The notes under the pieces are model-generated. The model saw only the letters and a program-made list of their open reading frames with translations. It made no database searches and was not told the DNA's origin. This document shows, piece by piece, positions 50,125 through 61,033 of a DNA stretch of 64,000 nt. A program made the position numbers and the translations under genes. The stretch is from assembly GCA_945860865.1 (NCBI GenBank), contig CAMARW010000001.1, forward strand, positions 772,294 through 836,293, read 5' to 3'. Positions within the stretch are counted from its first letter, which is position 1; every line of letters starts with the position of its first letter. The stretch comes from Chitinophaga pinensis. GTDB taxonomy: Bacteria > Bacteroidota > Bacteroidia > UKL13-3.

Positions 50125-53100
50125 ATGAATAAACAACTACAAAAAGTCAGAATGATGACGATGCTAATGTTAATGGCATTGTTTTCTAGCTGGGCCGTGG
50201 CGCAAAACATTGCACCATCTGCCGTGGCAACTGGAGGGCCAGCGTGTAACACCGGTGCCTGCTCTACACTGAACGACCTCAATTTTGGTACATGTGGCAC
50301 GCAACAAATGTGGCTTACTAGTAATGCTACTAACCCTGGGGCAACTGTGCACATTACCTTTACTTGGTCAACCACTAGAATTATCGAAAAGATAACTATT
50401 CATGCTGGTGGAGCAGGTACGCGTTATTTAACTGGTGGTACTGTTCAAATTTTTAACGGCACAAGTTGGGTAAACCACCAGCCGTTTACTCAGCCTAACA
50501 CCTCTTTATGTAATTACGACATCAATTTTCCAACTGTTGCTTGTTCAGCAGTTCGTATTATTGACATGACAGTTGGTGGAACCCAAACATCCAATGTAAA
50601 TTTCCGTGAGGTTGAAATTTGGCAAGGTTCTTTATCAAACGATGATATTGGTGTTGCTGCTATTGATTCTCCTGGTTTGTTTTGTGGTGGTCCGCAAAAC
50701 ATTGTTGCTAGGGTTCAAAATTTTGGTATCAACCAAGTAACTGGTTTTAATGTACATTGGCAGTTAGGTGGTGTTGCACAAACTACTATTCCTTCCACTG
50801 CATTCTTAGATACTATTGGCGGTGCTAATCCTAATTTTGCAAGAATTACACTTGCAACAGGTGTTACTTTTCCTAGTGGTGTTTTAACTTCTATTAAAGC
50901 ATGGACATCTGCTCCAAATGCAAGTACGGATACCATTAATATTAATGATACTGTTTTTGTATTAAAAACACCTTCTATTTCTGGAACTTACACCATTAAT
51001 CCTGCAGGAACGGGTACATCAAACTTTACATCTTTTAACGCGGCTATTAATGCTATGTTAGCAGGTGGTATTTGTGGACCAATGCATTTTACAGTTGCTG
51101 CCGGTACATACAACAACCAAGTAATTGTTCCAAACATTCCGGGAGCCTCTCACATTAACACCATTACTTTTGATGGGGTTAATTCTGATTCATGTATTAT
51201 AACAGGTTCTTATTCAAATCAAGGTACTGTTATCATGAATGCCGCTAGGTATGTAACTTTTAAGAACTTTAGGGTTAATAATAATGCTGCCGGAGTTTGC
51301 GCTGGTATTGCATTAACTGGTGCTTACAACAAAATAACGTTGTATAATAACAGAGTATCTTTACCACCTCAGGTAGGTACATCGTCTTCTGGATATTGTA
51401 TTATTGCTACAGGTACTGCCAATGGTGGTGGAGTTTCTGCTCATCCGGGAGATTCTCTTGTTGTGGATAGTAATTTTCTTACTGGTGGAGCCTATGGTAT
51501 TACTATTTATGGTGCAACCAATGCAGCCGCAAATAGAGGTATTCGTGTAGTTAACAATAAATTGGAAAACATCAATTATATGGGTATGTATATTTTATAT
51601 AACTACAATCCAATTGATGTAATTAAAAATGATGTTACTATTAATGGCCAGAATTATGGATACTACGGAATTTACTTTTTAAGTAATTCACATTCTAATA
51701 CAACTGTTGGGCATAGAATTATTGGAAATAATGTTAAAAACTGGAGTTACTGCGGATTCTATATTACCACACCAGTATTAAGTTCAACAGGTGCTGTAAC
51801 TAAAATGTATAATAATGCTGCTCAAGGTGTTGTTTCAGGTTATACTACAAGTCAATATGGTGTTTATTATACTACACCTGCAAATGCTGTTTCAGAGATT
51901 TATCACAATACTATTGTTATGAATAGCTCTTCAACTAGTACCATCGCTTCTTGTTTTTATAATACTGGTTCTGCCAATATATTAATTAAAAATAATATTT
52001 TCTATTATGCAGGTGGTGTTGGTGTTCCGGTATATTCAGCAACTGCTGTTACAGGTAATAAAATTAATTATAATATCTATTACAACGGTGCCAACCCAAC
52101 TACAGGAAATGCTATTTATAATAGTGGCGCATATTGGAATAGAACCAACTTTAATACCAATGCTCGTGGTGGAGACTCTTCGTTCTTTACCAATCCTTCT
52201 TTCTTGAGTAGATTACCTGTACCAGGTAACCTTGCTTTGGCAGATGGTTGCGATGGCTATGGTGTAAACTTATCTGCTGATGTGCCTGCAGATATTACTG
52301 GTACACCGCGTGCTACTTTACCAAATATTGGTGCTTACGAGTTTGCAGGTAGTGTAGCTAATAACTTACGTTTGGTTTCTTTATTAACGCCTACTATTCC
52401 GTTAACAGCGGGTACACAAGATTTACGTTTCTTGGTTAAGAACATTGGTAACAACAGTATAACTAGCTACAATGCATCATACAAAAATGGTATTAGTACA
52501 ACAGTTACTATACCAAGATCGGTAAGTATGGGCGTATGTGCAACAGATACTGCTACTTTTACAGGTACTAACCAAGTAACTATTGGTACTGTTAATCAAT
52601 TAACCATGTATACAGATGGTCCAAATGCATCTCCAGATGCTAATCCAAGCAACGATACTTTGAGAACATCTTTGTTTACACCATTAAGTGGAACTTATAC
52701 GGTAGGTGGTACAACACCAGATTTCCCTAATGTAATTGCTGCTGCTGCTGGTTTACAGTTTGGGGTATCTGGTCCGGTAACTTTTGATATTCGTCCAGGT
52801 ACATACACCGGTCAGGTAGTAGTGAATGGCCCAATTATTGGAGCCAGCGATTCTACTCGTGTTACTTTTGAAGGTAATAATAGTGCTAATCGCACTGTTG
52901 AGGCGAATATAGCTGGTCCAACTTTCTTAATTAACCAAGCTAGTTTTGTTACAGTACAAAATTTAAAGATTATTAATTCAGCCAATGCAGGTCAATTCTC
53001 TGGTATTGGAGTAGTGGGAACAAGTATAAACTCTAATGCAAGTAAGGTTTGGCTTAGAAAAAATGTGGTAGAAGTGCCAGTTTTATCTAGTACAGCTTCT

Positions 53101-56100
53101 AATGGATATGGTATCATTTTTACAGGTACTGTGGGCGCTACAAGTGTTGCAGCATTGCGCTCAGACTCTTGTATTATAGACAGTAATAGTATTACTGGTG
53201 GTGGATACGGACTTGTGTTTTATGGCGCTACAAATGCACTATACAACAGGGGCTTAGTGTTCAGAGGAAATAAAGTTATTAAAGCCAATTACATGGGTGG
53301 TTACATTTTGTATAATAACAATCCTATAGATTTTATTGGAAATGAAATAGATGTGCAAGGTCAAAATTACGGTTATTATGGACTGTATTACTTGAATAAT
53401 ACTTCAGCACATCCAACTATTCCAACAAGATTCAACAACAATAAAGTAACAGGTTTCTCATACTATGGTGCTTTTTTAACGCTTCCTGTTTCTTTATCTA
53501 CAGCTGCACCGATGGAGTTTTATAACAACATGTTCAACAGTCAGCCTGATGGATATACGCCAACGCAAAATTCTGCTTACTTAACTTTAGGAGCCAATAC
53601 AATTGCTAAAATTTACCATAATACTTCGGTTGTAAATACAGGTAATACCTCTGCAACATCAAGTGCATTATGGATCTCTGGTTCAGCCAATGCAGAAGTT
53701 AAGAACAATATATTTGCATACTATGGTGGCCTTGGTGTACCTTTTTATACTGCTACCGCAATTACAGGTAATAAAGTTAATTACAACAATTACTATAATG
53801 GTTCTAATCCAACTACAGGTAATTTATTGTTTAATAATGGCAACTGGAATGCAACCAACTACTTAACCAATGCTAGGGGTGGAGATACTTCATATAATTA
53901 TGCTCCTATTTTTGCTGCTAGATTGCCTATGCCAGGTAATTTGCGTTTAACCAGTGCTTGTGCGCAAAGAGGTTTTGATTTAACTGCGTCTGTTCCTGCC
54001 GATATTGATAACCAGCTTCGCAATCTTCCACCACAAATTGGTGCTGATGAGAATGCTTCTGGTGCAATTGATATGGCTATGGATTTAATTCATTCGCCTT
54101 CTTTCCCTATCGATTCTGGTTGGCAAGATGTAGTAGTGCGTGTTAGAAACAACGGTTCTACTACCATTACTTCAATGAATGTTAGCTACAAAATGAATAG
54201 TGCTACTGCTGTAACACAAGCTTGGACTGGCTCTTTAGCACCATGCGATACTGCCTTAGTTACTTTCTCTGGTATTCAACAATTATATGTTCCATTTAAT
54301 GTTGGTAACACTTTAAAAGTTTATACTAGCAATCCTAATGCAGGTGTAGATGGTAACAACTTAAACGATACCATGATTGTAGATGTAGCTACTCCGTTAA
54401 ATGGTAACTATACCATTGGAAACGTAGCAGGTGATTATCCTTCATTCAATGCAGCTGTGAATGCATTAACCATTCGCGGTGTTGGTGGTCCGGTTACTTT
54501 TAATGTAAGAACAGGTACTTATACAGAGTCTGTGTTTTTAAACGGTATTACCGGTGCAAATGCCATCCGTAACATTGTATTTAAGTCAATGGCTAATAAC
54601 CGCGATTCTGTTACTTTAGCGCACAATTCTGTGGCAGGTAATGGATTTGTTATAGGTTTTGGTCCAAATGCAAGCTACATTACTTTTAAAGATTTAACCA
54701 TCCGTCAATTGTACAACGCTGGTTCTGGAACACCATACATCGTAAGATACAATGGTAATGCTAGTTACGATTCTTTAATCAACTGTAATGTATTGCATCC
54801 TTATGTAAGTTTCTCAACTACCGGTTATGGTTATTCAATTTATGGAACTGGTTTAACAGGTATTGGTAATGGTTTCGTTAATAATACCATTAGAGGTTCA
54901 TATTACGGTGTTTACTGGTATGGTTCTACGGTTAATGGTGGAATTAGAAATACTACTTTTGATAAGAATACTTTCGATTCAGCATATTATTCTTCTTTCT
55001 ATTATATATGGTACAATAGTTTCTTAACCTTTAAGAATAATAATGTAAACGTGGTTAACTTAGGAAATGGTACAAGTTATACTTACTTATACTACATAGA
55101 TTCTACTACTATATTTACAGGTAATAAATTTAACTATACCATTCCTTGTTATGTTTACCAGTATTACCACCGCCACAATAACGTGAGCCCACGTTCATTA
55201 ATGGCAAACAATACCTTTGTAGGACCAGCTTTCTACCATGGCTTTGGTAACACTATTCAAAACTTAGATTTTATGAATAACAGTTACTCTACCGGTAGTC
55301 AATATTTCTATGTTGCTAACTCAGGTTTTACTGGAGTTAAGTTCAGAAACAATATTTTCATGAGTGCTACACCAACTTCTTGTTATTGGTCTGCTGTTCC
55401 TGTATCTCCAGGAGTAAATACAGATTACAACAATTTCTGGTCTACTGCTAGTACGAGTGCAATTTTTGCTACTGCTACTCATAATCTAACTACTTTCCGT
55501 TTGGCTAATCCAACTCAGGAACGTAATTCGGTTCAAGCTAACCCTGGTTTTATGAGCGCTACCAATGTAATGCCTAACCCTGCTAGTGCAGATGTTTGGA
55601 ATACTAACGGTCGTGGAGAAATACAAGCTGAGGTGCCAGCAGACATGAACAATGTTGTTCGTCCTGCTACAGTTGCGGATGGTGTGCCAGATTTAGGCGC
55701 ATACGAAGTAACACCTACCAGTGTTCCAAACAATATGGTAATTACACCTGCTGCTCCGGTTGCTGGTGGAACCCAAGTAATGTTATCTGGCTTAGATACT
55801 GTAATGACAATTAGTTGGGATGCTTTCTCTACAGCACCAGCCAGTATTTCTGCTAAATTATATACAGGTGTTAAAGCGCCATTATTAGGAACTGCAACTG
55901 GTTATACTAATTTCTATGTAGATGTAAATGCACCTGCTGGTTTGTATAACTATAATGCTAAATTATATTACAACCCATCTTGGATAGGTACAGTGCCTAG
56001 CGAAAGTGTATTAAAAATGTCTGTTAAGGCTCCTACAGCTGCTTGGTTAAATCTATTAGGTACTGCTAGTACCGTAGATTCTACCTTAAAGCTAGTGGTT

Positions 56101-56715
56101 GCTAACTCACCATTATCTGATATGCCTGCTATTTTCACTGGAACAGATGAAAACAATCCTCTACCAGTAGAGTTGATTAAGTTTGTAGGTTCTAAAGTAG
56201 ATTTAGCTGCTGCATTAAATTGGGCAACTGCTACAGAAAAGAACAGCAGTCATTTTGAAGTAGAGCGTTCGTTTGATGCTAATAACTTCAAAGGTATTGG
56301 TAAAGTAAAATCTAATGGAAACAGCGCAAGCGTTAAAAATTATGCTTTCACAGATGAGCAAGCATTTATTAATAATGAGGCAGTTGTTTACTACCGTTTA
56401 AAAATGATTGATCGTGATGGTTCGTTTGAGTATTCAAACACCATTAGCATCAACAACAACGATGAAGAAGTTACTTTGGCAGATGTGAAAGTATTCCCTA
56501 ATCCGTTCAACAACGATTTGTATATCGATTACAAAGCAGCTTCTAACGAAACTGTGGAGTTAAGAGATATGAGCGGACGTGTAATCTTTACCCAAACTTT
56601 AAACAGTGCGGATATGGTTCACCAGTTAAATATTCCTAGTAGCTTAGATAAAGGAATCTACATTTTAACCTTTAGTAGCAACAGCGCTAAATCGGTAAAA
56701 GTGGTTAGAAACTAA
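50125..56715 (+). CDS. giant T9SS-secreted protein with three beta-helix modules
   Basis: A 2196-residue protein. Signal peptide 1-27; F5/8 type C (discoidin-like) domain about 28-170; then three modules, each a CARDB-like Ig domain (about 172-282, 748-852, 1314-1424) followed by a right-handed parallel beta-helix (about 283-747, 853-1313, 1424-1865) starting with GTYT/GNYT and ending with a proline-IGAxE or LGAYE block. Next an Ig-like region (about 1866-2010), a region about 2012-2110 (PLPVELIKF..., common before CTDs) and the type A T9SS sorting domain (about 2121-2196; VFPNPFNNDLYI, KGIYILTF). Modules 1 and 2 are also alike at the DNA level. Probably a surface adhesin or glycan-binding protein. 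AT-rich leader of 277 nt; strong terminator after it. Confidence 0.9.
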   Translation: MNKQLQKVRMMTMLMLMALFSSWAVAQNIAPSAVATGGPACNTGACSTLNDLNFGTCGTQQMWLTSNATNPGATVHITFTWSTTRIIEKITIHAGGAGTRYLTGGTVQIFNGTSWVNHQPFTQPNTSLCNYDINFPTVACSAVRIIDMTVGGTQTSNVNFREVEIWQGSLSNDDIGVAAIDSPGLFCGGPQNIVARVQNFGINQVTGFNVHWQLGGVAQTTIPSTAFLDTIGGANPNFARITLATGVTFPSGVLTSIKAWTSAPNASTDTININDTVFVLKTPSISGTYTINPAGTGTSNFTSFNAAINAMLAGGICGPMHFTVAAGTYNNQVIVPNIPGASHINTITFDGVNSDSCIITGSYSNQGTVIMNAARYVTFKNFRVNNNAAGVCAGIALTGAYNKITLYNNRVSLPPQVGTSSSGYCIIATGTANGGGVSAHPGDSLVVDSNFLTGGAYGITIYGATNAAANRGIRVVNNKLENINYMGMYILYNYNPIDVIKNDVTINGQNYGYYGIYFLSNSHSNTTVGHRIIGNNVKNWSYCGFYITTPVLSSTGAVTKMYNNAAQGVVSGYTTSQYGVYYTTPANAVSEIYHNTIVMNSSSTSTIASCFYNTGSANILIKNNIFYYAGGVGVPVYSATAVTGNKINYNIYYNGANPTTGNAIYNSGAYWNRTNFNTNARGGDSSFFTNPSFLSRLPVPGNLALADGCDGYGVNLSADVPADITGTPRATLPNIGAYEFAGSVANNLRLVSLLTPTIPLTAGTQDLRFLVKNIGNNSITSYNASYKNGISTTVTIPRSVSMGVCATDTATFTGTNQVTIGTVNQLTMYTDGPNASPDANPSNDTLRTSLFTPLSGTYTVGGTTPDFPNVIAAAAGLQFGVSGPVTFDIRPGTYTGQVVVNGPIIGASDSTRVTFEGNNSANRTVEANIAGPTFLINQASFVTVQNLKIINSANAGQFSGIGVVGTSINSNASKVWLRKNVVEVPVLSSTASNGYGIIFTGTVGATSVAALRSDSCIIDSNSITGGGYGLVFYGATNALYNRGLVFRGNKVIKANYMGGYILYNNNPIDFIGNEIDVQGQNYGYYGLYYLNNTSAHPTIPTRFNNNKVTGFSYYGAFLTLPVSLSTAAPMEFYNNMFNSQPDGYTPTQNSAYLTLGANTIAKIYHNTSVVNTGNTSATSSALWISGSANAEVKNNIFAYYGGLGVPFYTATAITGNKVNYNNYYNGSNPTTGNLLFNNGNWNATNYLTNARGGDTSYNYAPIFAARLPMPGNLRLTSACAQRGFDLTASVPADIDNQLRNLPPQIGADENASGAIDMAMDLIHSPSFPIDSGWQDVVVRVRNNGSTTITSMNVSYKMNSATAVTQAWTGSLAPCDTALVTFSGIQQLYVPFNVGNTLKVYTSNPNAGVDGNNLNDTMIVDVATPLNGNYTIGNVAGDYPSFNAAVNALTIRGVGGPVTFNVRTGTYTESVFLNGITGANAIRNIVFKSMANNRDSVTLAHNSVAGNGFVIGFGPNASYITFKDLTIRQLYNAGSGTPYIVRYNGNASYDSLINCNVLHPYVSFSTTGYGYSIYGTGLTGIGNGFVNNTIRGSYYGVYWYGSTVNGGIRNTTFDKNTFDSAYYSSFYYIWYNSFLTFKNNNVNVVNLGNGTSYTYLYYIDSTTIFTGNKFNYTIPCYVYQYYHRHNNVSPRSLMANNTFVGPAFYHGFGNTIQNLDFMNNSYSTGSQYFYVANSGFTGVKFRNNIFMSATPTSCYWSAVPVSPGVNTDYNNFWSTASTSAIFATATHNLTTFRLANPTQERNSVQANPGFMSATNVMPNPASADVWNTNGRGEIQAEVPADMNNVVRPATVADGVPDLGAYEVTPTSVPNNMVITPAAPVAGGTQVMLSGLDTVMTISWDAFSTAPASISAKLYTGVKAPLLGTATGYTNFYVDVNAPAGLYNYNAKLYYNPSWIGTVPSESVLKMSVKAPTAAWLNLLGTASTVDSTLKLVVANSPLSDMPAIFTGTDENNPLPVELIKFVGSKVDLAAALNWATATEKNSSHFEVERSFDANNFKGIGKVKSNGNSASVKNYAFTDEQAFINNEAVVYYRLKMIDRDGSFEYSNTISINNNDEEVTLADVKVFPNPFNNDLYIDYKAASNETVELRDMSGRVIFTQTLNSADMVHQLNIPSSLDKGIYILTFSSNSAKSVKVVRN

Positions 56716-56732
56716 TATTTAAAGTTTAATTT

Positions 56733-56770
56733 AAAATGGCCTGCAAAGAAATTTGCAGGCCATTTTTTTT
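56733..56770 (+). terminator. intrinsic terminator of the giant T9SS gene
   Basis: AAAATGGCCTGCAAA / TTTGCAGGCCATTTT form a perfect 15-bp stem with a GAAA tetraloop, followed by a long T run. One of the strongest terminators in the window. Confidence 0.92.
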
Positions 56771-57057
56771 GTTTATTTATCTGCAAATCTGTGTTTTATG
56801 TTTCGGTTCGAACCGAATAAAAAGAAGTATTTTAAAACTATTTTTGGTAAATGTTTGGATAATAAATAAATATAGTCTACGTTTGCAGCCCCCTAAAGGG
56901 GATTTCACGGTAAAGACTGATGGTTAATTGTTAGCATAATAACCCGCTCAGCATTGGATATTTTAAATATTTTTTGTTGCGTACTTGCATAGCTAACTTC
57001 AATCACCTACTTTTGCCGTCCCAAATTTTTGACAATTATTGCGTATAACAAGAAGAT
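56771..57057. other. intergenic region before the str operon
   Basis: No gene found. It contains a perfect 16-bp palindrome TTCGGTTCGAACCGAA (56802-56817), the GC-rich dyad CCCCCTAAAGGGG (56889-56901) and the rpsL promoter (56985-57015). Confidence 0.55.
56985..57015 (+). promoter_or_regulatory. promoter of the str/S10 operon
   Basis: TTG (56985-56987), 20 nt, then TACTTTTG (57008-57015), a full -7 consensus, 42 nt before the rpsL ATG. It fits a strong ribosomal promoter. Confidence 0.65.
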
Positions 57058-57468
57058 ATGCCTACTATTCAACAACTGGTTCGTAAGGGCCGCAACGACG
57101 TTTCAACCAAGAGCAAATCACCAGCTCTTGACTCTTGTCCTCAACGTAGAGGTGTTTGTACACGTGTTTACACTACAACACCAAAGAAGCCTAACTCGGC
57201 GATGCGTAAGGTAGCTCGTGTTCGTTTAACCAACGGAAATGAGATCAATGCCTACATCCCAGGTGAAGGTCACAATTTACAAGAACACTCTATCGTGTTA
57301 GTAAGAGGTGGAAGAGTAAAAGATTTACCGGGTGTTCGTTACCATATTGTTCGTGGTGCATTAGATACTGCCGGTGTTGCTGGTCGTAACCAAAGACGCT
57401 CGAAATACGGTACTAAGAAGCCTAAAGCTGGTCAGCCAGCGGTTGATCCAAAAGCAAAAAAGAAATAA
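57058..57468 (+). CDS. rpsL: 30S ribosomal protein S12
   Basis: A 136-residue uS12 of the decoding centre. [12 protein letters not shown], the [18 protein letters not shown] loop (site of streptomycin-resistance changes, with wild-type lysines), and [20 protein letters not shown] around the Asp that RimO modifies. The C-terminus is extended by a Lys/Ala/Pro tail ([17 protein letters not shown]). First gene of the operon. Confidence 0.98.
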   Translation: MPTIQQLVRKGRNDVSTKSKSPALDSCPQRRGVCTRVYTTTPKKPNSAMRKVARVRLTNGNEINAYIPGEGHNLQEHSIVLVRGGRVKDLPGVRYHIVRGALDTAGVAGRNQRRSKYGTKKPKAGQPAVDPKAKKK

Positions 57469-57493
57469 TTACCAAGCGTAAGCAAATAATCAG

Positions 57494-57964
57494 ATGAGAA
57501 AAGCAAGAGCTAAAAAGCATATTTTGTTACCTGACCCAAAGTTCAATGATGTACTGGTAACCCGCTTTGTAAATAACATGATGTTGCAAGGTAAGAAAGC
57601 CACCGCTTATGGTGTGTTTTATGCGGCATTAGATAAAGTTGAAGCCAAAGCTCAAGAGCGTGGCCTAGATGTTTGGAAGAAAGCATTAAATAATGTAATG
57701 CCTTCTGTAGAAGTAAAATCTCGCCGTGTAGGTGGAGCTACTTTTCAAATTCCAATGGAAGTTCCTGCAGATCGTAAGGTTGCAGTAGGAATGAAATGGT
57801 TAATTAAATATTCACGTAACCGTGGCGAAAAAACCATGGCAGATAAATTAGCAAATGAAATTTTAGCTGCGTCTAAAAATGAAGGTGCATCTGTTAAAAA
57901 GCGTGAAGACACACACAAGATGGCTGATGCAAATAAAGCTTTCTCACATTTCAAAATTAGCTAA
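57494..57964 (+). CDS. rpsG: 30S ribosomal protein S7
   Basis: A 156-residue uS7, the assembly starter of the small-subunit head. It begins MRKARAKKHILLPDPKFNDVLVTRFVNNMM and has the family's VKSRRVGGATFQIPMEV and the C-terminal KKREDTHKMADANKAFSHFK. Normal length for Bacteroidota. 25 bp after rpsL and 20 bp before fusA. Confidence 0.98.
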   Translation: MRKARAKKHILLPDPKFNDVLVTRFVNNMMLQGKKATAYGVFYAALDKVEAKAQERGLDVWKKALNNVMPSVEVKSRRVGGATFQIPMEVPADRKVAVGMKWLIKYSRNRGEKTMADKLANEILAASKNEGASVKKREDTHKMADANKAFSHFKIS

Positions 57965-57984
57965 TTAAATAGAGGAATCATATA

Positions 57985-60090
57985 ATGGCCCGCGACCTTA
58001 GATATACAAGAAACATCGGTATTGCTGCTCACATTGATGCAGGTAAGACTACGACAACTGAGCGTATTCTTTATTATGCTGGTGTAAATCACAAAATTGG
58101 TGAAGTACATGATGGTGCTTCTACTATGGATTGGATGGTGCAAGAGGCAGAACGTGGTATCACCATTACTTCTGCTGCTACTACAGTTAACTGGAAATAC
58201 CGCGATCAACAATACCATATTAATATTATTGATACTCCTGGTCACGTAGATTTTACTGTTGAGGTAAATCGTTCGTTACGTGTATTAGATGGTTTAGTTT
58301 TCTTATTCTCTGCCGTTGATGGTGTTGAGCCACAATCTGAGACTAACTGGAGATTAGCCAACAATTATAACGTTGCTCGTTTGGGCTTCGTAAACAAAAT
58401 GGACCGTTCTGGTGCCGATTTCTTAAATGTTGTAAAGCAAGTTAGAGAAATGTTAGGTAGCCATGCTGTTCCTTTACAATTACCTATCGGCGCTGAAGAT
58501 GGTTTCAAAGGTGTTGTTGATTTAATCAACTTCCGTGGAATGATCTGGAATGAGCATGATAAAGGTATGACTTACGAAACCATCGATATTCCTGCAGATA
58601 TGATCGAGGAAGCAACAGAATGGAGAGAGAAATTACTAGAAGCTGTTTCTGAATACGATGATAAGTTGATGGAGAAATTTTTTGATGATCCAACAACCAT
58701 TACAGAAAGAGAAATATTAGACGCTTTACGGAAAGCTGTTATTGATATGAAAATCGTTCCAATGTTGTGCGGTTCTTCATTCAAAAACAAAGGTGTTCAA
58801 ACCATGCTAGATTTAGTAATGGAATTGCTACCTAGTCCAATGGATAAAGAAGGTGTAATTGGAACTAATCCTGATACGGGTGCTGAAATTTTACGTAAGC
58901 CTAGTGTTAATGAGCCTTTTACTGCCTTAGCATTCAAAATTGCAACAGATCCTTTCGTTGGTCGTTTAGCTTTCATGCGTGCTTATGCTGGTAAATTAGA
59001 TGCTGGTTCATATGTATTAAACACTCGTAGCGGAAACAAAGAGCGTATTTCACGTATCTTCCAAATGCATGCCAATAAGCAAAACCCAATTGAAGCTTTA
59101 GAAGCTGGTGATATTGGAGCAGCGGTTGGCTTTAAAGATATCAAAACAGGTGATACTTTGTGTGCTGAAAAGTTCCCAATAGTATTAGAAGCGATGGACT
59201 TCCCAGATCCAGTAATTGGATTAGCGGTTGAACCTAAGACGCAAGCAGATTCTGATAAGTTAGGTATGGCTTTAGCTAAATTAGCTGAAGAAGATCCAAC
59301 TTTCAAAGTGCATACCGACGAAGATTCAGGTCAAACTGTAATCTCAGGAATGGGAGAGTTACACTTAGAGATTATCGTTGACCGTTTGAAGCGTGAATTC
59401 AAGGTTGAAATTAACCAAGGTGCTCCACAAGTATCTTATAAAGAAACAATTACTTCGCCAGTATCTCACCGTGAGGTATACAAAAAGCAGTCTGGTGGTC
59501 GTGGTAAGTTTGCCGATATCCAATTTGAATTAATTCCTGGATCAGCAGATAAGCCAGGCTTAGAATTTGTAAACGAGATTGTGGGTGGTTCAATTCCTAA
59601 GGAATTTATTCCTTCAGTAGAAAAAGGGTTTAAAGCTGCCATGCAAAATGGTGTTTTAGCTGGATTTGCTGTAGAAAGTTTAAAAGTTCGTTTGTTTGAT
59701 GGTTCATTCCACGCAGTGGATTCAGATTCATTATCTTTCGAAATTGCCGCTAAGATAGCATTTAAAGAAGCCGCTAGAAAAGCTAGTCCAGTATTACTAG
59801 AGCCTATCATGAAAATGGAGGTAATAACTCCAGAAGAAAATATGGGTGATGTAATAGGTGACTTAAATAAGAGAAGAGGACAATTAGAAGGAATGGATAG
59901 CAGAGCTGGTGCACAAGTTGTTAAAGCAAAAGTTCCATTAGCAGAAATGTTCGGATATGTTACTCAATTAAGAACTTTGTCGTCTGGACGTGCAACCAGC
60001 ACAATGGAATTCAGTCATTATGCTGAAGCTCCTAGAAATGTACAAGAAGAAGTATTAGCCAAAGTTAACGGAAAAGGTTCAAAAGCATAA
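57985..60090 (+). CDS. fusA: elongation factor G
   Basis: Translocase of the ribosome, 701 residues. G1 [15 protein letters not shown]2 [11 protein letters not shown]3 DTPGHVDFT and G4 NKMDRSG are intact, followed by domains II-V ending in [21 protein letters not shown]. It is the translation-type EF-G, as expected from its place in the str operon. GAGGAA upstream of the ATG is a possible Shine-Dalgarno site. No tuf gene follows, which is normal in this phylum. Confidence 0.98.
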   Translation: MARDLRYTRNIGIAAHIDAGKTTTTERILYYAGVNHKIGEVHDGASTMDWMVQEAERGITITSAATTVNWKYRDQQYHINIIDTPGHVDFTVEVNRSLRVLDGLVFLFSAVDGVEPQSETNWRLANNYNVARLGFVNKMDRSGADFLNVVKQVREMLGSHAVPLQLPIGAEDGFKGVVDLINFRGMIWNEHDKGMTYETIDIPADMIEEATEWREKLLEAVSEYDDKLMEKFFDDPTTITEREILDALRKAVIDMKIVPMLCGSSFKNKGVQTMLDLVMELLPSPMDKEGVIGTNPDTGAEILRKPSVNEPFTALAFKIATDPFVGRLAFMRAYAGKLDAGSYVLNTRSGNKERISRIFQMHANKQNPIEALEAGDIGAAVGFKDIKTGDTLCAEKFPIVLEAMDFPDPVIGLAVEPKTQADSDKLGMALAKLAEEDPTFKVHTDEDSGQTVISGMGELHLEIIVDRLKREFKVEINQGAPQVSYKETITSPVSHREVYKKQSGGRGKFADIQFELIPGSADKPGLEFVNEIVGGSIPKEFIPSVEKGFKAAMQNGVLAGFAVESLKVRLFDGSFHAVDSDSLSFEIAAKIAFKEAARKASPVLLEPIMKMEVITPEENMGDVIGDLNKRRGQLEGMDSRAGAQVVKAKVPLAEMFGYVTQLRTLSSGRATSTMEFSHYAEAPRNVQEEVLAKVNGKGSKA

Positions 60091-60094
60091 TATC

Positions 60095-60403
60095 ATGGTT
60101 AGCCAAAGAATAAGGATTAAATTAAAATCGTTCGATCATAACTTAGTTGATAAGTCAGCTGAGAAGATCGTAAGAACTGTTAAGGCAACAGGGGCCGTTG
60201 TTAGTGGACCCATTCCCTTGCCTACTCACAAGAAGATATACACAGTTCTACGTTCACCGCACGTAAACAAAAAAGCGAGAGAACAATTCCAATTGTGCTC
60301 ATACAAAAGATTGTTAGATATTTATAGTTCAACCGCAAAAACTGTCGATGCTTTAATGAAGCTTGAGTTGCCTAGCGGAGTTGATGTTGAAATTAAAGTT
60401 TGA
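60095..60403 (+). CDS. rpsJ: 30S ribosomal protein S10
   Basis: A 102-residue uS10, also NusE in antitermination. It has [50 protein letters not shown] and the C-terminal [11 protein letters not shown]. It follows fusA by 4 bp. Confidence 0.98.
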   Translation: MVSQRIRIKLKSFDHNLVDKSAEKIVRTVKATGAVVSGPIPLPTHKKIYTVLRSPHVNKKAREQFQLCSYKRLLDIYSSTAKTVDALMKLELPSGVDVEIKV

Positions 60404-60414
60404 TAGGAGAAACT

Positions 60415-61032
60415 ATGTCAGGTTTAATAGGAAAAAAATTAGGAATGACCAGCGTCTTCGATGCTAGCGGTAAGCAAATTCCTTGCACCGTAATCGAAGT
60501 TGGCCCTTGTGTAGTTACACAAGTGAAAACATCAGAAACTGATGGGTACAATGCTGTTCAGATAGCGTATGGAGATGCGAAAGAAAAGAACACTCCCGCT
60601 GCGTTACAAGGTATTTTCAAGAAAGCAAATACTGGTTCAAAGTCGAAAATAGTAGAATTTAAAGGTTTTCAGCAAACTTTATCAGTTGGCCAAACTTTAA
60701 CAGTTGATCTATTTGAAGCTGGTGAATTTGTAGATGTAGTTGGTACCAGTAAGGGTAAGGGTTTCCAAGGTGTTGTGAAACGTCACAACTTCCAGGGAGT
60801 AGGTATGCAAACACACGGTCAGCACAATCGTTTACGTGCTCCGGGTTCTATTGGTGCCTCATCAGATCCTTCAAGGGTATTCAAAGGTATGCGTATGGCT
60901 GGTAGAACTGGTGGTACACGTATTAAGCAAACCAATCTTGAAATATTAAAAGTTCACAAAGATCAAAACTTATTGGTTATTAAGGGATGCGTTCCTGGCC
61001 ATAAAGGTTCAATCGTATTGATAGAGAAGTAA
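60415..61032 (+). CDS. rplC: 50S ribosomal protein L3
   Basis: A 205-residue uL3. [15 protein letters not shown] start, [37 protein letters not shown] (peptidyl-transferase-proximal loop) and [13 protein letters not shown] end. The frame is open from a TTG at 60400, but ATG 60415 is right: it gives the family start and is preceded by TAGGAGAA, a real Shine-Dalgarno-like site. Confidence 0.98.
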   Translation: MSGLIGKKLGMTSVFDASGKQIPCTVIEVGPCVVTQVKTSETDGYNAVQIAYGDAKEKNTPAALQGIFKKANTGSKSKIVEFKGFQQTLSVGQTLTVDLFEAGEFVDVVGTSKGKGFQGVVKRHNFQGVGMQTHGQHNRLRAPGSIGASSDPSRVFKGMRMAGRTGGTRIKQTNLEILKVHKDQNLLVIKGCVPGHKGSIVLIEK

Positions 61033-61033
61033 C

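Noticed and set aside
52007-52207. 66-codon frame inside the giant T9SS gene (and a similar one at 53663)
   Set aside because: Both are alternative-frame shadows of beta-helix modules. Their mutual similarity only reflects the duplicated DNA.
56736-56927. 63-codon frame after the giant T9SS gene
   Set aside because: It starts inside the intrinsic terminator and crosses the palindromes; there is no sign of coding.
60400-60414. TTG start of rplC
   Set aside because: The ATG at 60415 has the family start and a Shine-Dalgarno-like site; the TTG would overlap rpsJ.
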